In this document: positions 36,374 through 44,817 of the stretch, in pieces
Layout: each line of letters starts with the position of its first letter
Position numbering within the stretch: position 1 is the first letter of the stretch
Assembly: GCF_014270105.1 (NCBI RefSeq)
Contig: NZ_JACNMF010000004.1
Location: forward strand, 1-64,000
Source: Hyunsoonleella aquatilis
GTDB taxonomy: Bacteria > Bacteroidota > Bacteroidia > Flavobacteriales > Flavobacteriaceae
DNA: 64,000 nucleotides
Direction of reading: 5' to 3'
Translations under genes and position numbers: made by a program
Notes under the pieces: generated by a model
Seen by the model: only the letters and a program-made list of their open reading frames with translations
What the model was told of the DNA's origin: nothing
Databases searched by the model: none

Positions 36374-37096
36374 ATGGATAGCTCCAAAATAAATATTCTT
36401 GAGATTTCTAACGGAAACTGTCATGTTTGGATGGTGAATTTTAATGAAATGAAATCGAATATTTCTCTTTTTTCGAATCATTTATCGGATGATGAAAAAC
36501 TGAGAGCCTCAAAATTCCACTTCAAAAAGGATGAGGAACGCTTTATTGTATTCAGAGGCATTTTGCGTTTCATTTCGGGAAAATATTTAAACTTAAAGCC
36601 TGAAGCAGTTACTTTTAAATATGGCGAATTTGGAAAACCGGAATTTGCACTGAAGGCGGACCTTAAATTTAATATCTCACATTCCAAAAATATGGCCGTG
36701 ATGGGTTTTGTAAATAATTTTGATATTGGCATCGATATTGAATTTATGAAGTCGGATTTCCATGTGATGGATATCGCCGATAATTACTTTTCAAAACGTG
36801 AAATTGAGGACCTGCACCACTTTCCGGATTCCTTGCAAACTGAGGGGTTTTATAGATGTTGGACCAGAAAAGAGGCCTTTATAAAAGCAAAATCCAAGGG
36901 GCTCTCATTTCCCTTGGATGCTTTTTCGATCTCTATCGATTCGGACAATGAAGCCGAATTATATGAAACTTTATGGGACGCCAATGAAAAAGACTTATGG
37001 CACATCTCCCCTTTTGAAACCGCGAAGAACTATAAGGCCGCGTTGGCGATAAAAGGCAACATTGAAAAGGTAGATTACTTCGATTTCAAACTGTAA
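36374..37096 (+). CDS. Sfp-type 4'-phosphopantetheinyl transferase
   Basis: 240 residues. Sfp-family signatures: GEFGKPEF...FNISHSKN (about 87-107), the Mg-binding GIDIEFM (about 117-123), and FYRCWTRKEAFIKAKSKGLS (about 156-175). It transfers the phosphopantetheine arm of coenzyme A to the carrier Ser residues. The Sfp class serves secondary-metabolite carriers, and its place as the last gene of the plus arm means it probably activates Ser37, Ser994, Ser1034 and Ser2031 of the three carrier-bearing proteins. A bidirectional terminator follows. Confidence 0.93.
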   Translation: MDSSKINILEISNGNCHVWMVNFNEMKSNISLFSNHLSDDEKLRASKFHFKKDEERFIVFRGILRFISGKYLNLKPEAVTFKYGEFGKPEFALKADLKFNISHSKNMAVMGFVNNFDIGIDIEFMKSDFHVMDIADNYFSKREIEDLHHFPDSLQTEGFYRCWTRKEAFIKAKSKGLSFPLDAFSISIDSDNEAELYETLWDANEKDLWHISPFETAKNYKAALAIKGNIEKVDYFDFKL

Positions 37097-37102
37097 TAAA
37101 AA

Positions 37103-37133
37103 AAAGCATCCACAATGTCATTGTGGATGCTTT
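37103..37133. terminator. Bidirectional intrinsic terminator
   Basis: A perfect 14-bp stem (37103-37116 with 37120-37133: AAAGCATCCACAAT and its complement) has a 3-nt loop, with A-rich and T-rich flanks. It lies between the convergent phosphopantetheinyl transferase and GT35 genes and can serve both. Confidence 0.85.
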
Positions 37134-37156
37134 AATTTGTTTTTGAGACATTCCTG

Positions 37157-38815
37157 TTAAAACAATTTCTTATAATAATCGTCAGCCATTCTTTGTGTGG
37201 TGAACTCTGGTATAACATCGTCCATGGCTGTAAACACAATGTCCTGCCACTTCTCTGGATTATCATAGAAGGTTGGAATCACTTTTTGCTCTAAAATTTC
37301 ATAAAGATTATTGGTGTCCATTTTATCTTGATCCCAAATTGGTAAATTGTGATCTAAAGTCGGTAATACAAAACAATTATCGCCGTCCTTTACAAATTCA
37401 GGAATCCATCCATCGTTTGTCGATACATTTACCGAGCCGTTCATAGCTGCCGTCATCCCACTGGTTCCAGAGGCTTCACGCGTGATCCTTGGCGTATTCA
37501 ACCATACGTCAGAACCGCATTTCAGCTTTCTCGACAATTCTATTTCATACCCCACCAAAACTGCCAAATTGCGCTCCATTTTAGAATGGTACACCAAATG
37601 ATTAAACACACTAATCGCATCATAATCAAACGGGTAGGGTTTTCCTGCCCAGATAATTTGTACAGGGTATTTTTCGTTGTGGATCAATCTTTTAAATCGC
37701 TCAAAATCATGCAACAACAAATCTGCTCTTTTATAGGCAGCGAAACGTCTGGCCCAAACAAAGGTTAGCACATTTGGGTTAAATGTCTTTCCTGTTTGAT
37801 GATATACTTCCTGACATAGTTCACTTTTCAATTCGAACTTTCGGAATTTATAACCGCCAGCATCCCTATGTTCCCAAGCATTTTTTATACTTTCGTCCTG
37901 CCAAAATTTTTGATTTTGCGCATTGGTAATGGGAATGATTTCACTGGTTCCGTAATAATCCTTCCACATATCGTTGGCCACTACGGCGTGAAGTTTCGAA
38001 ACAGCATTGGCCTTTTTAGCCATTCTTAAAGCGGAAACCGTGTAGTTTATCATGCCGCCGTTTACCATTTCACGCTGAAGCTCTTCATCAGAAAGGGTAC
38101 GTCCAAAAAAGCCACATCTGTTTAAGTGACGTGCCTCCCGCTCTTCATTTCCTGCTTTTTCCGGTGTATGAGTGGTAAATACCATTTGATCTTTAGTTAC
38201 GCCCCTATCTCTCAAATAATAAAAGGCTGGCAACGCATGCCCTTCATTTAAATGATAGGTATCTGAACCACCCAAAGCCTGGACCACTTTCGCGCCCCCG
38301 ATACCCAAAACAATACTTTGGGATACGCGTGTTACTGGGTTTCTATCGTATAAATGATTTGTTATGGTTCTTGATAAATGATCATTTCCGTCCACATCCG
38401 TTGTTAAAAAATACATCGGTACAGTGCCGAAAATTTCAGGTTTTAAAACATAAGCCCTTACTTTTACATGTGGATTGTCGTGCAACTTCACTTCAACCTC
38501 AATTCCGGTATCTTCTAAAAACTCAAAATGTTTCTCGTTAAATTCTGTACGCAAGCTATGGTCATCATTTCTGACTTGGTCGTAATATCCATACTTCCAA
38601 AGCATCCCAATTCCAATCATATTCTGCTTCAATTCATAACCGGAGCGCATATGAGAACCAGCCAAAAAGCCCAACCCCCCGGAATAGATATTGAATGCCT
38701 GATCGATACCAAATTCCATACTGAAATAAGCTACACGCTTTTTATAGTCATCTGCGGACTCGTAAGGATGATACCATTTACTATATATATGTTCTGTCAT
38801 TGTTAATTGTTCCAT
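37157..38815 (-). CDS. GT35 alpha-glucan phosphorylase homologue (short form; PLP Lys replaced)
   Basis: 552 residues, clearly shorter than the ~800-850 of classical glycogen phosphorylases, and like the compact alpha-glucan phosphorylase family. Seen: YFSMEFGIDQAFNIYSGGLG (about 30-49), LNEGHALPAF, FTTHTPEKAGNE, WARRFAAYKRADLL, and EASGTSGMTAAMNGSV. In the family the last motif reads EASGTSGMK, and that Lys binds pyridoxal phosphate; here position 455 is Thr. Either the enzyme does not use the cofactor in the usual way, or this is a lineage variant with another activity. Role in storage-glucan breakdown is inferred from family only. No other glycogen gene is adjacent. An internal ATG at 38800 is an alternative start. 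Confidence 0.82.
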   Translation of the reverse strand: MEQLTMTEHIYSKWYHPYESADDYKKRVAYFSMEFGIDQAFNIYSGGLGFLAGSHMRSGYELKQNMIGIGMLWKYGYYDQVRNDDHSLRTEFNEKHFEFLEDTGIEVEVKLHDNPHVKVRAYVLKPEIFGTVPMYFLTTDVDGNDHLSRTITNHLYDRNPVTRVSQSIVLGIGGAKVVQALGGSDTYHLNEGHALPAFYYLRDRGVTKDQMVFTTHTPEKAGNEEREARHLNRCGFFGRTLSDEELQREMVNGGMINYTVSALRMAKKANAVSKLHAVVANDMWKDYYGTSEIIPITNAQNQKFWQDESIKNAWEHRDAGGYKFRKFELKSELCQEVYHQTGKTFNPNVLTFVWARRFAAYKRADLLLHDFERFKRLIHNEKYPVQIIWAGKPYPFDYDAISVFNHLVYHSKMERNLAVLVGYEIELSRKLKCGSDVWLNTPRITREASGTSGMTAAMNGSVNVSTNDGWIPEFVKDGDNCFVLPTLDHNLPIWDQDKMDTNNLYEILEQKVIPTFYDNPEKWQDIVFTAMDDVIPEFTTQRMADDYYKKLF

Positions 38816-38902
38816 TTAATTCCTTTTTAAAGTTGATTAATCTCATAGCAGATATGCAATATAAGATACTAGAAGTGAATTATCTAGATCAAAAAGCCGA
38901 AA

Positions 38903-41900
38903 TTATATTGAACTTTTTAACGGTTTATCAACAGTGCGTTCCCTCCTGTAATAGGCCGTTATTGAAACAATTATAACCACCCCAACCAAAACATATATAA
39001 AAGTTGGGATAGGCAAAGGATCACCAGCCGCATAACTATGCAATCCTGAGAGGTAATAATTTACCCCGAAAGATGTCATAATAATAGAACCAAATGCAAA
39101 TACGCTCGCCGTATTCAAAATATAACTGCTTTTTAGACCGGGAATAAGCCGAAGATGCAATACAATAGCGTACACAATAATACTGATTAAAGCCCAAGTT
39201 TCTTTGGGATCCCAAGCCCAATAGCGTCCCCAAGACTCATTGGCCCAAATACCTCCTAAAAATGTTCCCACTGCTAATACAAATAGACCTATGGTCATTG
39301 ATATTTCGTTGATATAAGTCAGTTCCTTTATCCTGATTTCGATTTCTTGTTTCGATTTTTCGGTTTTGAAAATCATCAGCAAAAGCGCCATAAAACCTAA
39401 TACAGCAGAAAGTGCCAAAGGGGCATAACTGCTTACAATGGTAGCCACATGGATTTTTAACCAAAAGGATTTTAATACAGGCATTAAGTTGGTGATTTCA
39501 GGGCTGAGCCAATCCAAATAACTAACAAATAGCAAAGCTCCGGAAAACAAAGTGGACAACGGCAGTGCAAAGTCTGATTTCCTAAAGGTTAGAAAGCCGC
39601 ATAGCAATAATACCCAAGAGACAAATACGAGCATTTCGTAACCATTGCTCCATGGAGCATGTCCTGAGACGTACCATCTTAAAATAATATTTCCACCAAA
39701 TATTATGAAACCTACCAATGTAAAAAGTATGATAGAGTTCCAGAAAAAATCTATAACTCTATTTTTAGTGAAAATTTTGGTTATTGCCAAAATCAACAGT
39801 ATTGCCCCCAAGGTGAAAAATACTTGAAACAGCCAAAAATTTAAGTTAAGTTGATTGTACCACAATTCTGCCTCAATACGCTTTCTACTGGGAATAATGT
39901 CCTTACCCAAAACATTTTGAAACGTTTTAATATAACCCAATTTTTCGCTGGCCTCAATCCAATTGCGCTCGTTGATATCCTTAAAATATGTCGGAATGAT
40001 TTGCTTCGCAAATTCACCGTCTTCAAAAGGAAAATCTTCAAAATGATGGGTTTGACTGTGCCATTTGTTGTTGTCATCATTGCCATTTGGAAATACCTTT
40101 AAATAATTCCCAGCGAAGACATTATAAAGAATATTAAATCGTTCATCAACCTTCAAAACTTCTTTGTCAAATTCACTGCGCTCAGCCGGTTTCTTTTGAT
40201 TGGCCTTTTCCACAACTTCGTCTAAAATGTACTGTCCGTTGTTACCCAATAAATTGGTAAACGACACTAAACCATCTTCACTGATTTTTAGCCCCTCAAA
40301 AAGTTCGCCTCCCTTCTTTTTATCCACTTTTATCAGCGGTACATATTGCCAGATATTGGATGCGGACTGCATGGCCAAAAAGGCTTGGTTGGCACTCAAC
40401 TTGACTGCTTTCCCATTTTCAGTAAACTTGAAATACGGTTTTCTGGAAAGCTTTCTCAAAAACTCCGAAGCCAAGGTATTCATTGGCTTAACCCGCCCGT
40501 CTAAATCCTGAACCATAAGCCTTCCAAATAAATCGGCGTGTTGTGCATCCACTTCCAATTGTTTAACAAGCTCAAGGTTGATTTCTGGTGTTTTGCTTTG
40601 AGAAAGAGCTACATTGAAAATGGAAAATAGCACAATAATCAGTGTAGCACTTTTTTGTTTCAAATGTTTCAAATTTTTATTGACCAAAGTGAATCGGGAA
40701 GATTTTCCAAAGAGGGTGAAAAACATACCAATCATCATCAAAAAATAACCAATATAAGTGATATTTGTACCCAAGGCATCATGGTTAACGGCTAGAACCG
40801 TACCCTTTTCATCGGTATCGTAACTGGCCTGAAAAAAGCGATACCCCTTATAATCCAGCACATTATTCATAAAAATACGGTGATCGATTTCTGTACCATT
40901 ATCTATCACTTTTACCTCACTGGCATAAGATGATGGACTTGTGGACCCCGGATAACGCTCCAATTGAAAATCATTTAAATGAATAGAAAATGGAGTTATG
41001 ATAGGTTCGGCTCCATAGGAAAGCGATACTTTTATATTATCAAAATCAATGGGATGTTGGGTAGGTAAAAAGCCTTCTCGATACAACAGTGTGCTTTGTT
41101 TGCTATCCTCCCCTACTTGAACATTTATGATCAAGGCATCATCCTTCTGCTCGTCATTATCCTTTGGCTTTTCAGATCCACTAGCCAAAGTGATTTTTCC
41201 TCTTGGATGATAGGACAAAGGGACAAAAGAAGCATCGCCATCACGATATAAGGTTCTTAAATTCATCGGTTGTACACTGTCTTTTTTCAATGTTGAAGCC
41301 GTTTCCGTAGCCATCACAAAAGCGCTTAAATCTCTTGGCGATAAAATTTTAAATGTGCCATTTTCCTCAATAATATTGATGACATCCTTTTCATCAACCT
41401 GGAATCCTATTTTATGTTGATGCTCTCCAATGGACTCAATCTCGCCTTTTTCTAAAAATACAGTCTCTCTGCCATTTCCGGCAGAAACTACCATTTGGAG
41501 CATTGGTTTCCCATTCTTAGCATCATCCTGGATTTCCGGAATAGCATCTGCCACAAATTCCTCGTAAGAGATGGTGATTGGTATCCCATTGAAATCACTT
41601 TCAATATTAAAATCATTATCACTTACAGGTGAAAAATCGATCCGCTTTTTAATCGTTTTTACGGCTTCACCTTTTGAAATATGAACATGCAAATAATTAT
41701 TGTCCGAAATAATAACGTTTGAAGCATTTCCCTCACGGATACGCATAATACCGCCGTAAGACACATATCGAGTAATTCCTGCACCAATTAAAATGATGAT
41801 GAAAGCTAGGTGAAATAGCAATAGTGCCCACTTTTCCCATCGCCAAAGCTTGTACTTGTATATACTCATGATGAATGATACTCCCAAGCCGAGCATTACC

Positions 41901-42055
41901 AGTTCAAACCACCAGCTATCGTAAATGAGTTTCCAAGCCGTAGCTGTCCCGTAATCATTTTCAATAAAGGTGGCTGTGGCCATTGAGACTGCAAAAACAA
42001 ATAGAAAAACAACTGCCAAAATCGGAGAAGCAAAAAGACGATAAAATTTATTCAC
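38903..42055 (-). CDS. ccsBA: CcsBA-type cytochrome c biogenesis protein (ResB-ResC fusion)
   Basis: 1,050 residues. The N-terminal half is ResB/CcsB-like, with membrane spans near 8-30, 45-65 and 75-100, a large extracytoplasmic domain to about 430, and a further span. A linker domain (about 490-730) leads to a CcsA-like polytopic part with the haem-handling WWD motif WGRYWAWDPKETWALIS (about 955-971) and His residues flanking it. CcsBA exports haem and ligates it to CxxCH motifs of cytochromes c. It lies downstream of nrfA on the same strand, so it probably matures the multi-haem NrfH and NrfA, whose operon it shares. Fused CcsBA of this size is usual in Bacteroidota and Epsilonproteobacteria. 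Confidence 0.9.
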   Translation of the reverse strand: MNKFYRLFASPILAVVFLFVFAVSMATATFIENDYGTATAWKLIYDSWWFELVMLGLGVSFIMSIYKYKLWRWEKWALLLFHLAFIIILIGAGITRYVSYGGIMRIREGNASNVIISDNNYLHVHISKGEAVKTIKKRIDFSPVSDNDFNIESDFNGIPITISYEEFVADAIPEIQDDAKNGKPMLQMVVSAGNGRETVFLEKGEIESIGEHQHKIGFQVDEKDVINIIEENGTFKILSPRDLSAFVMATETASTLKKDSVQPMNLRTLYRDGDASFVPLSYHPRGKITLASGSEKPKDNDEQKDDALIINVQVGEDSKQSTLLYREGFLPTQHPIDFDNIKVSLSYGAEPIITPFSIHLNDFQLERYPGSTSPSSYASEVKVIDNGTEIDHRIFMNNVLDYKGYRFFQASYDTDEKGTVLAVNHDALGTNITYIGYFLMMIGMFFTLFGKSSRFTLVNKNLKHLKQKSATLIIVLFSIFNVALSQSKTPEINLELVKQLEVDAQHADLFGRLMVQDLDGRVKPMNTLASEFLRKLSRKPYFKFTENGKAVKLSANQAFLAMQSASNIWQYVPLIKVDKKKGGELFEGLKISEDGLVSFTNLLGNNGQYILDEVVEKANQKKPAERSEFDKEVLKVDERFNILYNVFAGNYLKVFPNGNDDNNKWHSQTHHFEDFPFEDGEFAKQIIPTYFKDINERNWIEASEKLGYIKTFQNVLGKDIIPSRKRIEAELWYNQLNLNFWLFQVFFTLGAILLILAITKIFTKNRVIDFFWNSIILFTLVGFIIFGGNIILRWYVSGHAPWSNGYEMLVFVSWVLLLCGFLTFRKSDFALPLSTLFSGALLFVSYLDWLSPEITNLMPVLKSFWLKIHVATIVSSYAPLALSAVLGFMALLLMIFKTEKSKQEIEIRIKELTYINEISMTIGLFVLAVGTFLGGIWANESWGRYWAWDPKETWALISIIVYAIVLHLRLIPGLKSSYILNTASVFAFGSIIMTSFGVNYYLSGLHSYAAGDPLPIPTFIYVLVGVVIIVSITAYYRRERTVDKPLKSSI

Positions 42056-42080
42056 TTTAGATGATATGAAGTATGAAACA

Positions 42081-42116
42081 AAAGATACCTTACTAAAAGT
42101 TCAATAAGGTATCTTT
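42081..42116 (-). promoter_or_regulatory. Stem-loop between nrfA and ccsBA
   Basis: A perfect 12-bp stem (AAAGATACCTTA with its complement, 42081-42092 and 42105-42116) has a 12-nt loop, lying in the 81-bp gap between the two genes. On the minus strand it is followed by TTTG rather than a long T-run, so it may be a weak terminator, an RNA-processing site or a stabiliser that sets the nrfA to ccsBA expression ratio. Confidence 0.5.
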
Positions 42117-42136
42117 ATGTTGAATGTATTAAAATA

Positions 42137-43636
42137 CTATTTTGCTACTGAAGACAGAGTGTTTATAGGCATTTTATCTTCCCTTGCTTTAGCTTCCTCA
42201 AGCCATTTTGGCAATAGGTTTTTTTTGAATTCCTCTTTCTCCTTATTAAGTTTTTCCATGTCCAAACCAATATATTCCTGGGCCTTATCTTTTGTGGAAA
42301 TATCAGGCATTTCAATCGGTTGGTTATGCCCTAAATCCGCTAATAAACGCGCCAATTTAACACGCGCTTCCTGAGCAATTACGAGTCCGCTTCCCAGTAT
42401 CCTTCCGACCTCAACAGGTGAATGGAAAGAAGCTCCATGGGCTGCGGCCGCGTAATCCCAACGCCATTGTCCATGGCGGATATCGGTTAAAATGGGTTTC
42501 ATTTGTTCCTCCGATGCCCCCAATTCCCAGCACTTTTTAGCTTCCAAATGTGCTTTGACCAAGAGTCCTTCCAATTTCAATCTGTTCTCGGTTGCTTTTC
42601 GCTGTCTTTCATACACATTAGCAATCAATTTATTGGATTCCTGTCTATGACAAACTTGACAAGCATTGGAGGTATTATTTAAAGGTGATTGAATATGATG
42701 ATCGGTAAATTTCTGTCCGCCCTCACTTTTATAAGGCATATGGCAATCTGCACAGGAAACGCCCCTATCTGCGTGCACCCCAGTGGTAAAAGTTTCGTAT
42801 CCGGGGTGTTGCGCTTTTAACATGGGAGCTTTACTGAGTTTATGTGTCCAATCCGCAAACTCCATATCGTCATAGTATTTTTCCATGTCTTCAACCGTGG
42901 TACCATTTTTCCATGGGAACACTAAATATGGGGTACCTTCTTTTCCAGGTAAATTTTTGTTGAAATAGTATTCCACATGACATTGCGCACACACCAAGGA
43001 ACGCATTTCGTTATGCGTGGCCTGATTGATATCTTTTCCCATGGCGTCGAAGGCCTCGACCAAAGCAGGTCTTGAGATTTGAAGTTTCATAGTTTTTGGA
43101 TTGTGGCAGTCAGCACATCCAATTGGATTGACAACCTCAGCACCTTTATCCGCCCATTTGCCACTGTAAAACTCTGCTATCCCAATTTCATTCATCAACC
43201 TTGGTACGTCGGGGCTTTTACAGGTCCAGCATGTTGCAGGCATTGGGCCATCACCCTTTCCTTTTGGACCACCGGTTCTAAGACTGTTATGAATATCCTC
43301 AACCGCATAGGCATGCCCCCTACCTTGATTATAATCTTTGGAGAAGCCGTATCCCGCAAACAAGATGACCAAATTAGGATCTTCTTCCAAAACATCCCTC
43401 ATATGTGATCCACCTTGGAATGATGCAAAAGAGGTATCTGAAGTTTGTAAAAAAGACTGGTATTCCTGCGGAAAATTTTCGCCCCAAACTGCATTTCTTG
43501 GTTCGTTTTCTGCAATGCTGACCTTTGGCGTGTACTTATATTTGGCTTCCGACTTTCTGTTTACAATACTTGAAGCCAATAGCCCCAGTAGAAAGACCAC
43601 GATAAGGGTAACGATAAATAATACTTTGTTTTTCAT
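42137..43636 (-). CDS. nrfA: Ammonia-forming cytochrome c nitrite reductase
   Basis: 499 residues. An N-terminal hydrophobic segment (about 4-24) serves as signal or anchor. Five haem motifs are present: CWTCK (the Lys-ligated catalytic haem, typical of NrfA), then CADCH, CAQCH, CADCH and CQVCH. NrfA reduces nitrite to ammonium with six electrons on the outer face of the inner membrane. NrfH is 13 nt upstream and supplies electrons from menaquinol; the men genes lie a few kb away. CcsBA downstream is its haem-insertion system. Length and motif order match the family. Confidence 0.97.
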   Translation of the reverse strand: MKNKVLFIVTLIVVFLLGLLASSIVNRKSEAKYKYTPKVSIAENEPRNAVWGENFPQEYQSFLQTSDTSFASFQGGSHMRDVLEEDPNLVILFAGYGFSKDYNQGRGHAYAVEDIHNSLRTGGPKGKGDGPMPATCWTCKSPDVPRLMNEIGIAEFYSGKWADKGAEVVNPIGCADCHNPKTMKLQISRPALVEAFDAMGKDINQATHNEMRSLVCAQCHVEYYFNKNLPGKEGTPYLVFPWKNGTTVEDMEKYYDDMEFADWTHKLSKAPMLKAQHPGYETFTTGVHADRGVSCADCHMPYKSEGGQKFTDHHIQSPLNNTSNACQVCHRQESNKLIANVYERQRKATENRLKLEGLLVKAHLEAKKCWELGASEEQMKPILTDIRHGQWRWDYAAAAHGASFHSPVEVGRILGSGLVIAQEARVKLARLLADLGHNQPIEMPDISTKDKAQEYIGLDMEKLNKEKEEFKKNLLPKWLEEAKAREDKMPINTLSSVAK

Positions 43637-43649
43637 GCGGTTTGCGTTT

Positions 43650-44252
43650 TTAGTCTTCTTGTTCTATCTGTTCTTCCATCCATTTTGGAATGACGAGTTC
43701 TTGCTGATCGGTGGGCAGGGGCGCCACATTATATTTTATAGTACTTAAGCCATGTACAGTGCCATGGGGCACGTTGACATGGCAACTCCAACACTGACGA
43801 CCTGTTCTATTCTCCCTATGGTCGTCAATATAACTATCATATTTCGTCTGGGTAACTTGTTGCACATGGCAACGGATACAATTGCTTTGCACCACTTCCT
43901 GCGATGCTTCCTTCATTTCGATGACATCAGGCTCCATGCGAGCGGTGAATACTGAAGCATGGTACAAACCGTCCTTAGCCTTAAAATAGTATTTGTTGAA
44001 AACATTGTTATGAGGCACATGGCAGTCATTACAATTGGCATATTCCCTGTGTGAACTATGCATCCAGCTATTGTACATTGGGGTCATGACATGACAATTA
44101 ACACAAGCCTGAGGATTGTCTGACATATAGGAAATCACCCTAGATTCCTTCGCCATAAATAGACCTAAACCAATAACAACAGCCATGAAGAATATGGCTG
44201 TTTTACGCCACCGTGTAGTCGTTGGCGGCAGTATTTTTTCTTTTACTTTCAA
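43650..44252 (-). CDS. nrfH: NrfH tetrahaem cytochrome c (NapC/NirT family)
   Basis: 200 residues. A single membrane anchor (about 17-36, IFFMAVVIGLGLFM) precedes four CxxCH motifs: CVNCH, CNDCH, CIRCH and CWSCH. It is the quinol dehydrogenase that passes electrons from menaquinol to NrfA. The gene heads the nrfHA-ccsBA operon. An FNR-like palindrome lies about 90 bp upstream of the start. Confidence 0.95.
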   Translation of the reverse strand: MKVKEKILPPTTTRWRKTAIFFMAVVIGLGLFMAKESRVISYMSDNPQACVNCHVMTPMYNSWMHSSHREYANCNDCHVPHNNVFNKYYFKAKDGLYHASVFTARMEPDVIEMKEASQEVVQSNCIRCHVQQVTQTKYDSYIDDHRENRTGRQCWSCHVNVPHGTVHGLSTIKYNVAPLPTDQQELVIPKWMEEQIEQED

Positions 44253-44310
44253 TTTAGTTCGGCTAGTGTTTAAATTTAACCAATTAGTTTGTTATTCCAA
44301 ACTTTTGTCA

Positions 44311-44325
44311 AAAGTAAAAGTCGAT
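44311..44325. promoter_or_regulatory. Perfect palindrome upstream of nrfH (ACTTTTG-T-CAAAAGT)
   Basis: A 7-bp inverted repeat around a single T, 59-73 bp upstream of the nrfH start. It may be an operator. It also contains a TTTG element that could serve as a Bacteroidota -33 box. Function not shown. Confidence 0.35.
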
Positions 44326-44339
44326 TTATTCTGAAAACA

Positions 44340-44351
44340 TGATAAATATCA
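44340..44351. promoter_or_regulatory. FNR/CRP-like site upstream of nrfH
   Basis: TGATAAATATCA has half-sites TGAT and ATCA with a 4-bp spacer, the core of FNR-family operators, about 90 bp upstream of nrfH. It suggests anaerobic or nitrosative control by a Crp/Fnr regulator, which is not encoded in the window. Confidence 0.4.
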
Positions 44352-44510
44352 GGTAAAAAAGATTTTTTTGTCCTTTTTTATGCCGATAACCTTATTCCAG
44401 ACGAATTCGATCCTCTAAATGAAGTCAAATAAAGTATATTGAAAATGCCTTAAGGTTATACTTTATAATTTAGAGATCGAAAAGAAAACTTTATTGCATA
44501 AAGAATGCTT

Positions 44511-44801
44511 CTACTTTTCCTTATAACTTATGCGTTCGCGAATACCACCACCAGCCCGATGGATTATGACGTCAGCATCATAGCGTTTTGCCAAGGTTTT
44601 AGCTTTTCTTATGGCCGTACTTTGCTTTCTGTGTTTTGAAGTAATTCGCTTGTTACCTTCCCTTCTAACAGCCCATCCTTCTTCATAAGGCACTACATGT
44701 TGGTGCCAAGTGCGTTTGCGAGTTTGCCTGTGTCCAAGAACTTTAAGTATTGCCTCTACTAATTCTTGAATAATATCCAATATTTTGTTTTCCTTAGACA
44801 T
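44511..44801 (-). CDS. DUF2188-domain protein
   Basis: 96 residues from the ATG at 44801. The frame is open to 44843, but that start would overlap the end of mnmE and adds a segment unlike the family. A short helical N-terminus (IIQELVEAILKVLG) leads to a DUF2188 domain (about 30-95: HVVPYEEGWAVRREGNKR, then STAIRKAKTLAKRYDADVII and HRAGGGIRE). DUF2188 proteins are small and uncharacterised. The gene follows mnmE by 16 nt and may be cotranscribed. Confidence 0.75.
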   Translation of the reverse strand: MSKENKILDIIQELVEAILKVLGHRQTRKRTWHQHVVPYEEGWAVRREGNKRITSKHRKQSTAIRKAKTLAKRYDADVIIHRAGGGIRERISYKEK

Positions 44802-44817
44802 AAATGAGTTCTTGCAG

